In this document: positions 1-8,065 of the stretch, piece by piece | Numbering within the stretch: position 1 is the stretch's first letter | Layout of the letters: every line of letters begins with the position of its first letter | Assembly (NCBI GenBank): GCA_052437175.1 | Contig: JBQVOK010000001.1 | Location: 558,001 to 622,000 of the forward strand | Reading direction: 5' to 3' | Length of the DNA: 64,000 nucleotides | DNA from: JACVCJ01 sp052437175 | GTDB lineage: Bacteria; Bacteroidota; Bacteroidia; CAIKAF01 | Made by a program: the position numbers and the translations under genes | The notes under the pieces: model-generated | The model's database searches: none | Told to the model about the DNA's origin: nothing | What the model saw: the letters and a program-made list of their open reading frames with translations, nothing else

Positions 1-904
1 AGTCGCTTTGGTGGCAGAGCCGGCAGGAAAATTCCATGCAGCCGTCCACATGTACAAAAAGTTCTACGCTGTTACTGAAATGCTGCGCCACGGACTGTTC
101 GAGCAGATCTACCTCCTGGTGTGCCTCATTTACATTGAAATACCAGGGCACGGTAAGGTGGCAGTCGAGGTGCAGGGTGCCGCCGTATTTGATGATGCGC
201 AGGTTATGCAGGTCGATCCAGTTGGGATGGCGTTTTTCCTGCAGCATTTCCACCACGTTCTGCAGCAGGGCCTCGTCGGCCTCGTCCATAATACCTGCCA
301 GCGATTCGCGGATAATTTTGTACCCGGTGTACAGTATGATGCCGGCAAAGAGGATGGCGATCAGCGGATCGAGCCAGTAAATGGATGTAAAATGTATCAC
401 CAGCAGCCCGATGGTAATACCCAGGGTAGACCAGGTGTCCGTTTGCAGGTGTTTACCGCTGGAGATCAGGGCCAGGGAATTATTCCTGCGCCCTGTGCGG
501 ATAGAGAACATGCCCAGCACATAGTTTACAATGGCCGTACTGAGTATGAGCCAGATGCCGGTATCGAGATCTTTGGGTATATGCGGGGTACGCAGGTTCT
601 GTATGGCTTCGGAAATGATCAGTACGCCGGCGGCAAATACCAGGGTACCTTCAATGGCCGAGGTTACAAACTCTACCTTGCCATGCCCGTAGGGATGGTC
701 CGTATCGCGCGGTTTGGCGGAAAGATACAGGCTGTACAGGCCCAGGAAGGCCGATACGATGTTTACCGTACTTTCCAGTGCATCGGTAAGTACGGCTACG
801 GAGCCCGTAAGGTACCAGGCCCATATTTTAACTCCGAAAAGCAGCAGGCCGGCTATGGTAATGAACCATTGCATCCGGATATTGATACGGGCAGTGTTTT
901 GCAT
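1..904 (-). CDS. Cation diffusion facilitator (CDF) family metal transporter, 3' end outside window
   Basis: An open frame runs from ATG (904) off the left edge, giving about 301 residues that start MQNTARINIRMQW. CDF proteins are inner-membrane antiporters that export divalent metals such as Zn, Fe, Mn or Co against protons. Seen: several hydrophobic helices, the family signature HPYGHGKVEF after the second helix, a second metal-site helix containing HLQTDTW, and a soluble C-terminal domain rich in His and Cys (GCMEFSCRLCH) near the edge. In the first metal-site helix the usual (D/H)SLxD pattern reads ESTVN, so the transported ion is uncertain. It lies just downstream of a terminator, so it is probably transcribed separately from the lipoprotein gene before it. 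The family call is firm; the substrate is not. Confidence 0.88.
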   Translation of the reverse strand, partial: MQNTARINIRMQWFITIAGLLLFGVKIWAWYLTGSVAVLTDALESTVNIVSAFLGLYSLYLSAKPRDTDHPYGHGKVEFVTSAIEGTLVFAAGVLIISEAIQNLRTPHIPKDLDTGIWLILSTAIVNYVLGMFSIRTGRRNNSLALISSGKHLQTDTWSTLGITIGLLVIHFTSIYWLDPLIAILFAGIILYTGYKIIRESLAGIMDEADEALLQNVVEMLQEKRHPNWIDLHNLRIIKYGGTLHLDCHLTVPWYFNVNEAHQEVDLLEQSVAQHFSNSVELFVHVDGCMEFSCRLCHQSD

Positions 905-918
905 GGGCTAAAAATAAA

Positions 919-942
919 AAAAGCGCCCGATCCGGCGCTTTT
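919..942 (-). terminator. Intrinsic terminator after the small lipoprotein gene
   Basis: A perfect 9-bp stem (AAAAGCGCC / GGCGCTTTT) has a 6-nt loop and is followed on the minus strand by a run of Ts. It lies 21 nt beyond the stop of the lipoprotein gene and upstream of the CDF start. Confidence 0.85.
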
Positions 943-963
943 CTGTATGGATTTCAGATAAAA

Positions 964-1383
964 TTAAATTTTCTGCAGGGTGAGGTAATCGGTATCTCCG
1001 TTTCCGCCGCTAACGTCTTCGGTTACGATCTTGGTGGCGCTCAGTTCCTGTACATGCCAGTCGTCGTTCAGCTCGTCGAACAGGGCCGAATTGCTGAAAT
1101 TCAGGTCCAGCTTGGTCTGGCTATCGTCTATACCGGTATTCCAGGTGCCGTTCACGGCTTCGGTCCCTTTTACGGCGGTTACCGTGCCATTGCTGTTGAA
1201 CGTGAGCACGTAACCTTCAAATTTGTAGGTTTCGTCGTTATCGTCGAAAAAATACTGTACCTGCCATTCGCCTTTGCTTACGGTATCAAAGGCATCTGCC
1301 GGACTGGGGTTGGCATTTTCTTTCTTACAGGCTGTAAACACGGCCGCTGTAGCCATTACTCCTAACATCATTCTCGCTTTCAT
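964..1383 (-). CDS. Small lipoprotein, lipocalin-like
   Basis: 139 residues with a lipoprotein signal: basic start, hydrophobic stretch and lipobox VFTAC with the acylated Cys at 19, followed by KKE. The mature part is short, polar and rich in beta-forming residues (GEWQVQYFFDD, YVLTFNSNGTVT, GTWNT), a pattern common in the lipocalin-like lipoproteins of Bacteroidota. Function unknown; probably anchored in the outer membrane. A near-consensus -7 element (one mismatch) lies at 1401-1408, and a terminator follows the gene, so it is likely a single-gene transcript. The lipoprotein call is strong and the lipocalin fold is an inference. Confidence 0.8.
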   Translation of the reverse strand: MKARMMLGVMATAAVFTACKKENANPSPADAFDTVSKGEWQVQYFFDDNDETYKFEGYVLTFNSNGTVTAVKGTEAVNGTWNTGIDDSQTKLDLNFSNSALFDELNDDWHVQELSATKIVTEDVSGGNGDTDYLTLQKI

Positions 1384-1501
1384 AATCTCATAGTTTTATA
1401 CAAAGTAACGGCAAAAAAGGGGCTATGTTTCCTGAAAACTGCTAATTTTTGTAAAAAGAGGCTAAAAAAAGCATCAGATCTTCAAAAGGGGGAAAAGCCG
1501 G

Positions 1502-3592
1502 TCAGGAGATCTTGCTCCACATTGTGCGTCCCGCGCTACGCCTGTGTAATTCAATTTTAAGCACCTGGTTTTCGGAGGCGTTCAGTGCAGGGTCCTTTTC
1601 CAGGATCTTTTCCGCAATATCGTTGGCCAGGCCCAGTATTTTCTGGTCTTTGGCCAGGTCGGCCATTTTCAGGTCCAGCATACCGCTCTGGCGGGTGCCC
1701 TCGGTATCGCCGGGGCCGCGCAATTGCAGGTCTACCTCGGCGATCTCGAAGCCGTCGTTGGTGCGCACCATAGTTTGCATACGGGTGCGGCCTTCTTCGC
1801 TCAGTTTATAGTCGGTCATTAGTATACAAAAACTCTGGTCGGCCCCGCGGCCTACGCGTCCGCGTAACTGGTGCAGCTGGGAGAGCCCGAAGCGTTCGGC
1901 GTTCTCGATGACCATGATGCTGGCATTGGGCACATTCACGCCCACTTCGATCACCGTGGTGGCGATCATGATCTGGGTCTTTTTCTGCAGGAACTGCTGC
2001 ATCTCAAATTCCTTGGCCGAAGCGGTCATACGGCCGTGTACAATGCTCAGCTTATATTCCGGGAACTGTCTTTTAATAGATTCATACCCGTCTTCCAGGT
2101 GTTTCAGGTCCAGTTTTTCGCTTTCTTCGATCAGCGGGTACACAATATAGGCCTGGCGTCCCTTTTCGATCTCCTGCCTCAGGAAACCGAACATTTCGAG
2201 GCGGCGGTTATCGTACATGTGCCGTGTGATCACGGGTTTGCGGCCGGGCGGCAGCTCGTCGATCACACTTACGTCCAGCTCGCCGTACAGGGTCATGGCC
2301 AGGGTACGCGGAATGGGCGTGGCGGTCATGACCAGTATATGCGGAGGTTGCAGGTTCTTGGTATAGATGCGGGCGCGCTGGGCCACCCCGAAACGGTGCT
2401 GCTCGTCGATGACTGCCAGTCCCAGGTTGGCAAATTTTACAGCGGGCTCAATAATGGCATGTGTACCTACTAAAAAGCGCAGACTGCCGTTTTGCAGCGC
2501 TTCGTGCAGGCGTTTGCGCTCGCTTTGTTTCGTGCTGCCGGTGAGCAGGCCTATTTCAATGCCCATGGGCTGCAACAGCTCCTGTAAGCCTTTGTGGTGT
2601 TGCTGGGCCAGTATTTCGGTCGGGGCCATCAGGCAGGCCTGGAACCCGTTGTCGGCTGCCAGCAGCATGGTCATCAGGGCCACAATGGTCTTTCCGCTGC
2701 CTACATCGCCCTGTATCAGGCGGTTCATGTGTTTGCCGGTAGACGTATCGAAGCGTACCTCTTTAATGACACGCTTCTGGGCATTGGTAAGCTGAAAGGG
2801 CAGGTGATGGTTGTAGAAGGTGTTGAACAGTTCGCCCACCTGGGCAAAGGGATAACCCTTCCAGGTGTTTTTGCGCACGCGGTTCTGCATCAGCAGGCGC
2901 AGGCGTACGTAAAAAAGCTCCTCGAATTTAAGGCGGAACTCGGCCTTAGCCAGTTCTTCGGTACTGCGGGGCCTGTGTATGGCGCGCAGACTGTCGGCTT
3001 TCGACAGCATTTTCATGATCTGTGTTACATAAGACGGCAGGGTTTCGGGAATGGGCTCCGAAAGGTTCTGGAACAGCAGCTCGATCAGTTGCCCCATGCC
3101 TTTGCTGTCCAGGAAGGCCGACTTCATTTTTTCGGTACTGTTGTACATAGGATGCAGGCCCAGGGCGTTACGCACCGACTTTTCGGAAAGGGGTTCCAGC
3201 TCCGGATGTGCCATATTGTACACGCCCTTAAAACTGCTCACTTTACCGAATACAAGGTAATCGGCGCCGGGCCGTATCACGTCCTTCATCCATTTTATGC
3301 CCTGGAACCATACCAGTTCCATTTGCCCGGTAGGGTCCACCACGCGCGCCACCAGGCGTTTCATGCGGCCTTTTTCCACCATTTCCACTTCTTTTACACG
3401 TACGCGCAGCTGCACATAGGGCAGGTCTTCGCTCAGTTCGCGGATGGTATAAAATCGGGTACGGTCCACATGCCGGTAAGGATAATACTCCAGCAGGTCG
3501 GCAAAGGTATGTATGCCGGCTTCGGTCTTGAGTACGTCGGCCTTACGCGGACCGACGCCCTTGAGATAGGCTATGGGCGTATCGAGTTTCAA
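1502..3592 (-). CDS. recG: ATP-dependent DNA helicase RecG
   Basis: 696 residues, the normal RecG length. RecG remodels stalled replication forks and branch-migrates Holliday junctions. Seen in order: N-terminal wedge/OB region, Walker A GDVGSGKT at 295-302, Walker B-type DEQH at 396-399, the helicase motif TATPIPRT, and a C-terminal helicase domain with QLRGRVGRG. The start is TTG (3592), overlapping the TGA of rsmI as TTGA; the product begins MKLDTPIAYLKGVGP, matching the usual RecG N-terminus, and no ATG fits better. Coupled translation with rsmI is likely. Confidence 0.97.
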   Translation of the reverse strand: MKLDTPIAYLKGVGPRKADVLKTEAGIHTFADLLEYYPYRHVDRTRFYTIRELSEDLPYVQLRVRVKEVEMVEKGRMKRLVARVVDPTGQMELVWFQGIKWMKDVIRPGADYLVFGKVSSFKGVYNMAHPELEPLSEKSVRNALGLHPMYNSTEKMKSAFLDSKGMGQLIELLFQNLSEPIPETLPSYVTQIMKMLSKADSLRAIHRPRSTEELAKAEFRLKFEELFYVRLRLLMQNRVRKNTWKGYPFAQVGELFNTFYNHHLPFQLTNAQKRVIKEVRFDTSTGKHMNRLIQGDVGSGKTIVALMTMLLAADNGFQACLMAPTEILAQQHHKGLQELLQPMGIEIGLLTGSTKQSERKRLHEALQNGSLRFLVGTHAIIEPAVKFANLGLAVIDEQHRFGVAQRARIYTKNLQPPHILVMTATPIPRTLAMTLYGELDVSVIDELPPGRKPVITRHMYDNRRLEMFGFLRQEIEKGRQAYIVYPLIEESEKLDLKHLEDGYESIKRQFPEYKLSIVHGRMTASAKEFEMQQFLQKKTQIMIATTVIEVGVNVPNASIMVIENAERFGLSQLHQLRGRVGRGADQSFCILMTDYKLSEEGRTRMQTMVRTNDGFEIAEVDLQLRGPGDTEGTRQSGMLDLKMADLAKDQKILGLANDIAEKILEKDPALNASENQVLKIELHRRSAGRTMWSKIS

Positions 3593-4281
3593 TCGTCTTT
3601 TTTATCTTTTTTCGAAATACCTTTTATAATGATCACAAATTCGCCTTTTACGCCTTTTTCGGTAAAATGTTTCCTTACGTCGGAAACGGGGCCGCGCACG
3701 GTCTCTTCAAATTTTTTGCTGATCTCGCGGCTTACGGAGATCTGGCGTCCGGGGCCGAGTATGGTCTCACATTCTTCCAGGGCCTTCAGCAGGCGATGCG
3801 GACTCTCGTAAAAGGCTACCGTACGTTCCTCGTGCAACAGCTTCTCCCAGGCGGTCTTACGGCCTTTTTTATGGGGCAGGAAGCCTTCGAATACAAAGGC
3901 GTCCGTAGGAAAACCGGAGATAACCAGGGCCGGGATCAGGGCCGTGGCGCCTGGCAGGCACTCTACTTCGATACCCGCTTCCACACAGGCGCGCACCAGG
4001 AAAAAACCGGGATCAGAAATGCCCGGTGTGCCCGCATCCGAAACCAGGGCCGCCGTTTCACCGGCCTGCAGTTGCTGTATCCAGTGCTCCGAAGCTTTGT
4101 GTTCGTTGAACTTATGGTTGGAACGCAGGGGCTTCTGAATACCGTAATGCTGCAGCAGGAAAGACGTGGTGCGGGTGTCCTCCGCCAGTATAAAGTCCAC
4201 TTCCTTTAATATACGTAATGCCCGCAGCGTTATATCTTCCAGGTTACCGACCGGGGTGGGTATGATGTACAGTTTTCCCAA
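3589..4281 (-). CDS. rsmI: 16S rRNA (cytidine1402-2'-O)-methyltransferase RsmI
   Basis: Tetrapyrrole-methylase-fold enzyme that 2'-O-methylates C1402 of 16S rRNA using SAM. Seen: N-terminal KLYIIPTPVGNLEDIT, then AEDTRTT and SDAGTPGISDPG, all family signatures. The frame stays open upstream to an ATG at 4365, but those extra 28 residues are unlike the family. I place the start at TTG (4281), just before KLYIIP, giving 230 residues; a -7-like TATTTTCG at 4306-4299 (minus strand) sits just upstream and supports this. It overlaps recG by 4 nt. The identity is certain; the start is about 75% sure. Confidence 0.93.
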   Translation of the reverse strand: MGKLYIIPTPVGNLEDITLRALRILKEVDFILAEDTRTTSFLLQHYGIQKPLRSNHKFNEHKASEHWIQQLQAGETAALVSDAGTPGISDPGFFLVRACVEAGIEVECLPGATALIPALVISGFPTDAFVFEGFLPHKKGRKTAWEKLLHEERTVAFYESPHRLLKALEECETILGPGRQISVSREISKKFEETVRGPVSDVRKHFTEKGVKGEFVIIIKGISKKDKKDD

Positions 4282-4563
4282 TGTATCGAATTTGTTAACG
4301 AAAATACTATTTTCCGGCGGCCCTGCCGGAGCTGTCTTTACATTTTTCGAACAGGTGGCTGCCAATAACCGGGGCTTCTCTATACGTTTTTTCGACGAAC
4401 GGCCCGTATTCCGCCGTACAGCGCGAGCTCCGGGAAATGGCGTATTGCCGCCGTAAACCGTACGTCATTCACAACGCCCTGTGCATAATCCTTTTCTTAA
4501 TAAATTAAAAATACATCCCTTTCTGCTTTCTTTTGTCGTTCGCTTTATAAACAAAGTGTGAAT

Positions 4564-5166
4564 ATGAATAGCGCAAAAAATGTATGGATCGTTCTCCTGG
4601 CTTTTATGCCGGCTTCGCTGCTCTTCGGGCAGAAGTTCGGGGTAGGGGCCCATGCGGGATACAATCTTTCCAGTTTACAGATCAATAACCCTCAGATCAA
4701 GACCTACAAAGGATACGGCGGAGCTATGGTAGGCGCCTGGTTCCGTTACGGCGGCATGTTTTACATACAGCCCGAGCTGAACTATCACTTCAGTCGTTCC
4801 GAAGTTACCTACACTTCGCAGGACGGGCTTACGACGCAGAACGGCAGCCTCAACACGCATTACCTGCAGGCCGTGATAGCGCCCGGGGTACGCCCTATCA
4901 ATACCAAACTGTTCCAGCTGCGCCTGGGGCCCGCGGCTTCTTATTCAGTCATGATCGATGAGAACCTGCGCAAGCTGGACCTGAAAAATTCCCAGCTGAA
5001 GAACGGGGCCTGGCATGCCGGTTTCTTTACCGGGGTGAATATCTGGCGCTTTTCGGTAGACGTACGTTATTTTGTTTCACTCAATAACCAGAGCAGCATA
5101 CCCGATCAACGATTTAAATCCAATACGTTCCAGGCAGCGCTTGGCTTCACGTTGTTTGGACGATAA
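4564..5166 (+). CDS. Outer-membrane beta-barrel protein, PorT-like
   Basis: About 200 residues. An N-terminal signal peptide ends near FGQ, and alternating beta strands (VGAHAGYNL, GAMVGAWFRYG, YIQPELNYHF) run to a C-terminal strand ending LGFTLFGR, typical of the PF13568-like outer-membrane barrels of Bacteroidota. A GTG two codons upstream (4558) could also be the start; ATG 4564 is preferred. Cargo or partner unknown; some relatives (PorT) belong to the T9SS machinery, but sequence alone does not show that role here. It is followed by a strong terminator. Confidence 0.85.
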   Translation: MNSAKNVWIVLLAFMPASLLFGQKFGVGAHAGYNLSSLQINNPQIKTYKGYGGAMVGAWFRYGGMFYIQPELNYHFSRSEVTYTSQDGLTTQNGSLNTHYLQAVIAPGVRPINTKLFQLRLGPAASYSVMIDENLRKLDLKNSQLKNGAWHAGFFTGVNIWRFSVDVRYFVSLNNQSSIPDQRFKSNTFQAALGFTLFGR

Positions 5167-5192
5167 AAACAGTTATCTGTGTGTGAAGTATG

Positions 5193-5228
5193 ACAGGCTT
5201 GTCTGCAAATGCAGACAGGCCTGTTTTG
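5193..5228 (+). terminator. Intrinsic terminator after the outer-membrane barrel gene
   Basis: A 14-bp stem with one G-T pair, loop AAAT, then CTGTTTTGTTTT on the plus strand. It separates the barrel gene from the convergent deacetylase gene. Confidence 0.85.
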
Positions 5229-5231
5229 TTT

Positions 5232-6134
5232 TCAGCCGTAAATGTCCATGGCCAGGCGGAATGTATTGGCATGCGCTTCCACAATATCGCGGATGTGGGG
5301 GCTGTAGCCACCGCCCAGTGCAATGCATAGGGGCACCTTATGGCGCCGGCAGGCCTGCAGCACCAGTCGGTCGCGTTCTTTGCAGCCCTCGCGGCTCAGG
5401 GCCAGGCGCCCCAGTTTGTCAGAGGCCAGCACGTCTACTCCGCAGAGGTAAAAAACAATATCGGGCCGGGCTGTGTCCAGCGCCTCTTCGATCCAGCGGG
5501 CGCTAAGGGCCAGGTATTCCGTATCACCGGTGCCGTCGTCCAGTTCAATATCTATATCCGATCTTTCTTTATGGTGCGGGTAATTGTTACGGCCGTGCAT
5601 GCTGAAGGTGAATACCCGGGGTTCGTCCCTGAAAATATGGGCGCTGCCGTTGCCCTGGTGTACGTCCAGGTCGAAGATGAGGGCCTTTTGTATACGTTTT
5701 TCCGCCAGCAGGTGTGTGGCGGCCAGTGCAAAGTCGTTCATCAGGCAAAAACCTTCGCCACGGCCGGCAAAGGCATGGTGGGTGCCCCCGGCAAAATTGG
5801 CCGCAATACCGTGTTCCAGGGCCAGGCGGGCCGCATCTATAGTACCCTGCATAATAATACGTTCGCGCAGGATCAGGGCTTCGCTGCGGGGAAAACCGAT
5901 GGCGCGCAGTTCCTTATCGTGCAGGGTATTGCCGAGCATACGCTCTACGTAATCAGCAGTGTGTACCCGGAGCATGCCTTCCTTTGAAAGGGGCTGCGGC
6001 AGAAAGAACTGGGATTCGCTGAGCGTGTTTTCGTACAGCAGCTGTTCGGGCACCAGCCGGTACTTCTCCATCGGGAAACGGTGGTTCTCCGGAAGTTCTA
6101 AACGGTAATCTGGGGCCCAGGCGATCTTGAACAA
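5232..6134 (-). CDS. Histone-deacetylase-superfamily amidohydrolase
   Basis: 300 residues of the arginase/deacetylase fold, Zn-dependent enzymes that remove acetyl or larger acyl groups from lysines, polyamines or small amines. Seen: the paired active-site histidines H119-H120 (GGTHHAF), zinc ligands in DLDVHQGNG (D157, H159) and CGVDVLASDKLG (D234). The length fits the short bacterial class rather than the longer acetylpolyamine hydrolases, though that substrate class cannot be excluded. The protein is cytoplasmic, with no signal peptide. It stands alone between a convergent barrel gene and an unrelated lipoprotein gene on the same strand 23 nt upstream. Confidence 0.92.
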   Translation of the reverse strand: MFKIAWAPDYRLELPENHRFPMEKYRLVPEQLLYENTLSESQFFLPQPLSKEGMLRVHTADYVERMLGNTLHDKELRAIGFPRSEALILRERIIMQGTIDAARLALEHGIAANFAGGTHHAFAGRGEGFCLMNDFALAATHLLAEKRIQKALIFDLDVHQGNGSAHIFRDEPRVFTFSMHGRNNYPHHKERSDIDIELDDGTGDTEYLALSARWIEEALDTARPDIVFYLCGVDVLASDKLGRLALSREGCKERDRLVLQACRRHKVPLCIALGGGYSPHIRDIVEAHANTFRLAMDIYG

Positions 6135-6157
6135 AACGTAGGAATAAGGCCCCGAAT

Positions 6158-7438
6158 TTACTGATAATTGTAGATATCGGGCTGTGAGATGTTCAGTGTA
6201 AAGGTATTTCCGTTCTGGCTGAGCGAACTGCCGGCTTTTTTGGCAATGCCATAAGTGCCGCTGCTGGCTATGTGGCAGTTTTCTACGGTGGCGCGGCCGT
6301 TACCGCCGAACCAGTCGCCCAGGGTAATATTGGCCTGTCCGTCGCACCAGGGGGCTTTTTTATTGCCGCCGCCTACCACGTGGCAGTAGCGCAGTATATT
6401 GGAAGGCGCATCGTTCTGGAACGAAATGCCCGTCCAGCTGCCGGGATTGCCGTTAATGCCCTTGAACACGATGGGCTGGGCCGACGTGCCCTCGGCCTGC
6501 AGGAAACCGTTGTCCTTTACCAGGAATCCGCCGTTGATACCGAACTCTATCGATACGCCCGGCTCAATGGTGAGACCGCTGCCGATAATGGTAATGCCTT
6601 CGGAACCGTTGAAGCGGTAGGGGATGCCCAGGTTTTTGAGGGTAAGCGGACTTTCCAGGTCAATGTTCTGGTTAAATCCGTCGTTGTAGAAATAGATCCA
6701 GGCGTACTGGTTCGGGTTCTCTACCGGCTGAAAAGTATTGGAAACATCGAGCACATGGGCATATTTAAAGGGCAGTCCCACCGAACTGAGCGTATTGCCG
6801 CCCAGGGTATTGCCCAGGAACCCGTTGATCTTTGCGTTGAGCGATCCGCAGTAAAAGCCGAAACCATTGTTGTTCTCGATGGTACAGTTTTCTACGTGCA
6901 GCATTTTCAGCTTGTTTGCCTCATCGTCGCTGTTGATGGCCACGGCCGCGGCTTCGTTCAGGTTTAGGTCCTTTTTACCGCCCGCATTGCGGATGGTGCA
7001 ATATTTAAGTACGTTCTCGTAACGTTCGGTGCCGAAGAAGATACCACGCCAGGAACCCCGGTAATCGTCCACGCCACGCAGCAGGATGGGGGCCTCTGCC
7101 GTGCCGGCCGCGTACAGGGCGCCGGTATAGGCCGTGCGTATGCCGCAGTCGGCATTGGCAAAATGGATCACCGTACCCGGCTCAATGGTGGTAATGCTGT
7201 CCAGGATCACGATCATGCCCGATACCACGTAATCTACCGGGGCATTGGGATCGTTCTTAAACGTATAATTGGTGCCGATGTAAATTTCGGAAGAACCATC
7301 GGGAGGTACGATCTGTACCGGATCGTTGTGGGTACCGGAGTTATTGCCCGGAGCTTCGGGGCCGAAATCTTCGGTGCAGCCGCTGCCCAGCAGAAGGGCG
7401 CCGGCAAGGCAGGAAAACAGGATGTGTGCGGGGCGCAT
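6158..7438 (-). CDS. Lipoprotein with right-handed parallel beta-helix repeats
   Basis: 426 residues. Signal peptide with lipobox LLGSGC (Cys21), a Gly/Asn/Ser-rich linker, then two similar halves: each has an 'IEPGxxIxF' segment, an 'AxGTAxAPIxxxG' segment, a 'GSWxGIxFxxD/E' segment and 'LRYCxVxxxGxxK', the spacing of right-handed beta-helix repeats seen in pectate-lyase-like folds. No catalytic triad is evident, so it is more likely a surface-exposed structural or carbohydrate-contacting protein. Its promoter puts transcription start about 10 nt before the ATG. Confidence 0.85.
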   Translation of the reverse strand: MRPAHILFSCLAGALLLGSGCTEDFGPEAPGNNSGTHNDPVQIVPPDGSSEIYIGTNYTFKNDPNAPVDYVVSGMIVILDSITTIEPGTVIHFANADCGIRTAYTGALYAAGTAEAPILLRGVDDYRGSWRGIFFGTERYENVLKYCTIRNAGGKKDLNLNEAAAVAINSDDEANKLKMLHVENCTIENNNGFGFYCGSLNAKINGFLGNTLGGNTLSSVGLPFKYAHVLDVSNTFQPVENPNQYAWIYFYNDGFNQNIDLESPLTLKNLGIPYRFNGSEGITIIGSGLTIEPGVSIEFGINGGFLVKDNGFLQAEGTSAQPIVFKGINGNPGSWTGISFQNDAPSNILRYCHVVGGGNKKAPWCDGQANITLGDWFGGNGRATVENCHIASSGTYGIAKKAGSSLSQNGNTFTLNISQPDIYNYQ

Positions 7439-7455
7439 GTTGTGAAGGTTTTTGC

Positions 7456-7488
7456 CAAATATAAAAGAAAAGTATGACTTATTGCAAG
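7456..7488 (-). promoter_or_regulatory. Bacteroidota-type promoter of the beta-helix lipoprotein gene
   Basis: On the minus strand a perfect -7 element TATATTTG (7463-7456) is preceded about 20 nt upstream by CTTG (7488-7485), a one-mismatch -33 element. Confidence 0.7.
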
Positions 7489-7854
7489 GATTTTCAGCCT
7501 GTTAAAAAACTACTGAACCATGATTTTTACAAGTGGTTTTAAGTGGTTGATTAGTAAAATCTTATGGCTTGTTTTTGCATATATGGGAAATAATGCGTTA
7601 TTTTGGTATAGATACGGATTCTACAGGGACTTTGGTCTATTTAGTAAGTAGGATAAGCACTCCGGATGTGAAATATTTGTTAAGATAGGTTAAGTGATAC
7701 GGGTTTTTTCCATGTAAAAATTATAGTTTGCTGGTTTTAGTTTAAAAGAATCCATTTTACATAACATTGATTTAATGATTTTTACATTTTGCTTAAAAGT
7801 GGTAATATTTACGGAGTTGTAAAAATTGTCCATACGTTAATATTTTCTTATTCA

Positions 7855-7885
7855 TTTGGCAGAAGCGAAATATGCCTTACCTTTG
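7855..7885 (+). promoter_or_regulatory. Bacteroidota-type promoter with no protein gene behind it
   Basis: A perfect match to TTTG-N19-TAnnTTTG: TTTG at 7855-7858 and TACCTTTG at 7878-7885. The nearest plus-strand protein gene is more than 2 kb away; a strong terminator lies about 60 nt downstream instead. Confidence 0.8.
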
Positions 7886-7889
7886 TCTC

Positions 7890-7983
7890 AGCTATTTAGC
7901 ACATCTAAATAGTTTTTTCATAGGGTTGGTTAGTTAAGGGTTACAGGTGCGATCGCTTTTACAGCACGCACCTGTTTTTTTTT
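7890..7983 (+). ncRNA. Candidate ~90-nt small RNA
   Basis: A short transcription unit is bounded by a perfect promoter (7855-7885) and a strong intrinsic terminator (7943-7983). The predicted RNA starts with a perfect 8-bp hairpin, CTATTTAG (7892-7899) paired with CTAAATAG (7905-7912), then six Us, a single-stranded U/G-rich linker containing AGGGTTGGTTAGTTAAGGG, and the 9-bp terminator hairpin. No start codon opens a frame of useful length. The surrounding 7439-8065 is AT-rich and otherwise shows no gene on either strand. The structure suggests a stand-alone regulatory RNA; I cannot assign it to a known family. Confidence 0.65.
7943..7983 (+). terminator. Strong intrinsic terminator of the orphan small transcript
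   Basis: Perfect 9-bp stem ACAGGTGCG (7943-7951) / CGCACCTGT (7967-7975) followed by an unbroken run of Ts to 7983. Confidence 0.88.
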
Positions 7984-8006
7984 GCTCTATTTTGCCGGAA
8001 AACAAA

Positions 8007-8031
8007 AGACCGGCCTTTACAGGACCGGTCT
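8007..8031 (-). terminator. Intrinsic terminator after the pspC gene
   Basis: Stem AGACCGG / CCGGTCT with an inner CCT/AGG extension, followed on the minus strand by CTTTTGTTTT. It lies 35 nt past the pspC stop. Confidence 0.75.
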
Positions 8032-8065
8032 CCGAACTATTAAGAATGTATATGAATCAGGCAGA

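Noticed and set aside
2594..3811. 405-codon plus-strand frame
   Set aside because: Antisense shadow of recG and rsmI; composition lacks protein-like features and RecG motifs are clear on the other strand.
4465..4653. 62-codon minus-strand frame upstream of rsmI
   Set aside because: Overlaps the signal peptide of the barrel gene and has no recognisable sequence.
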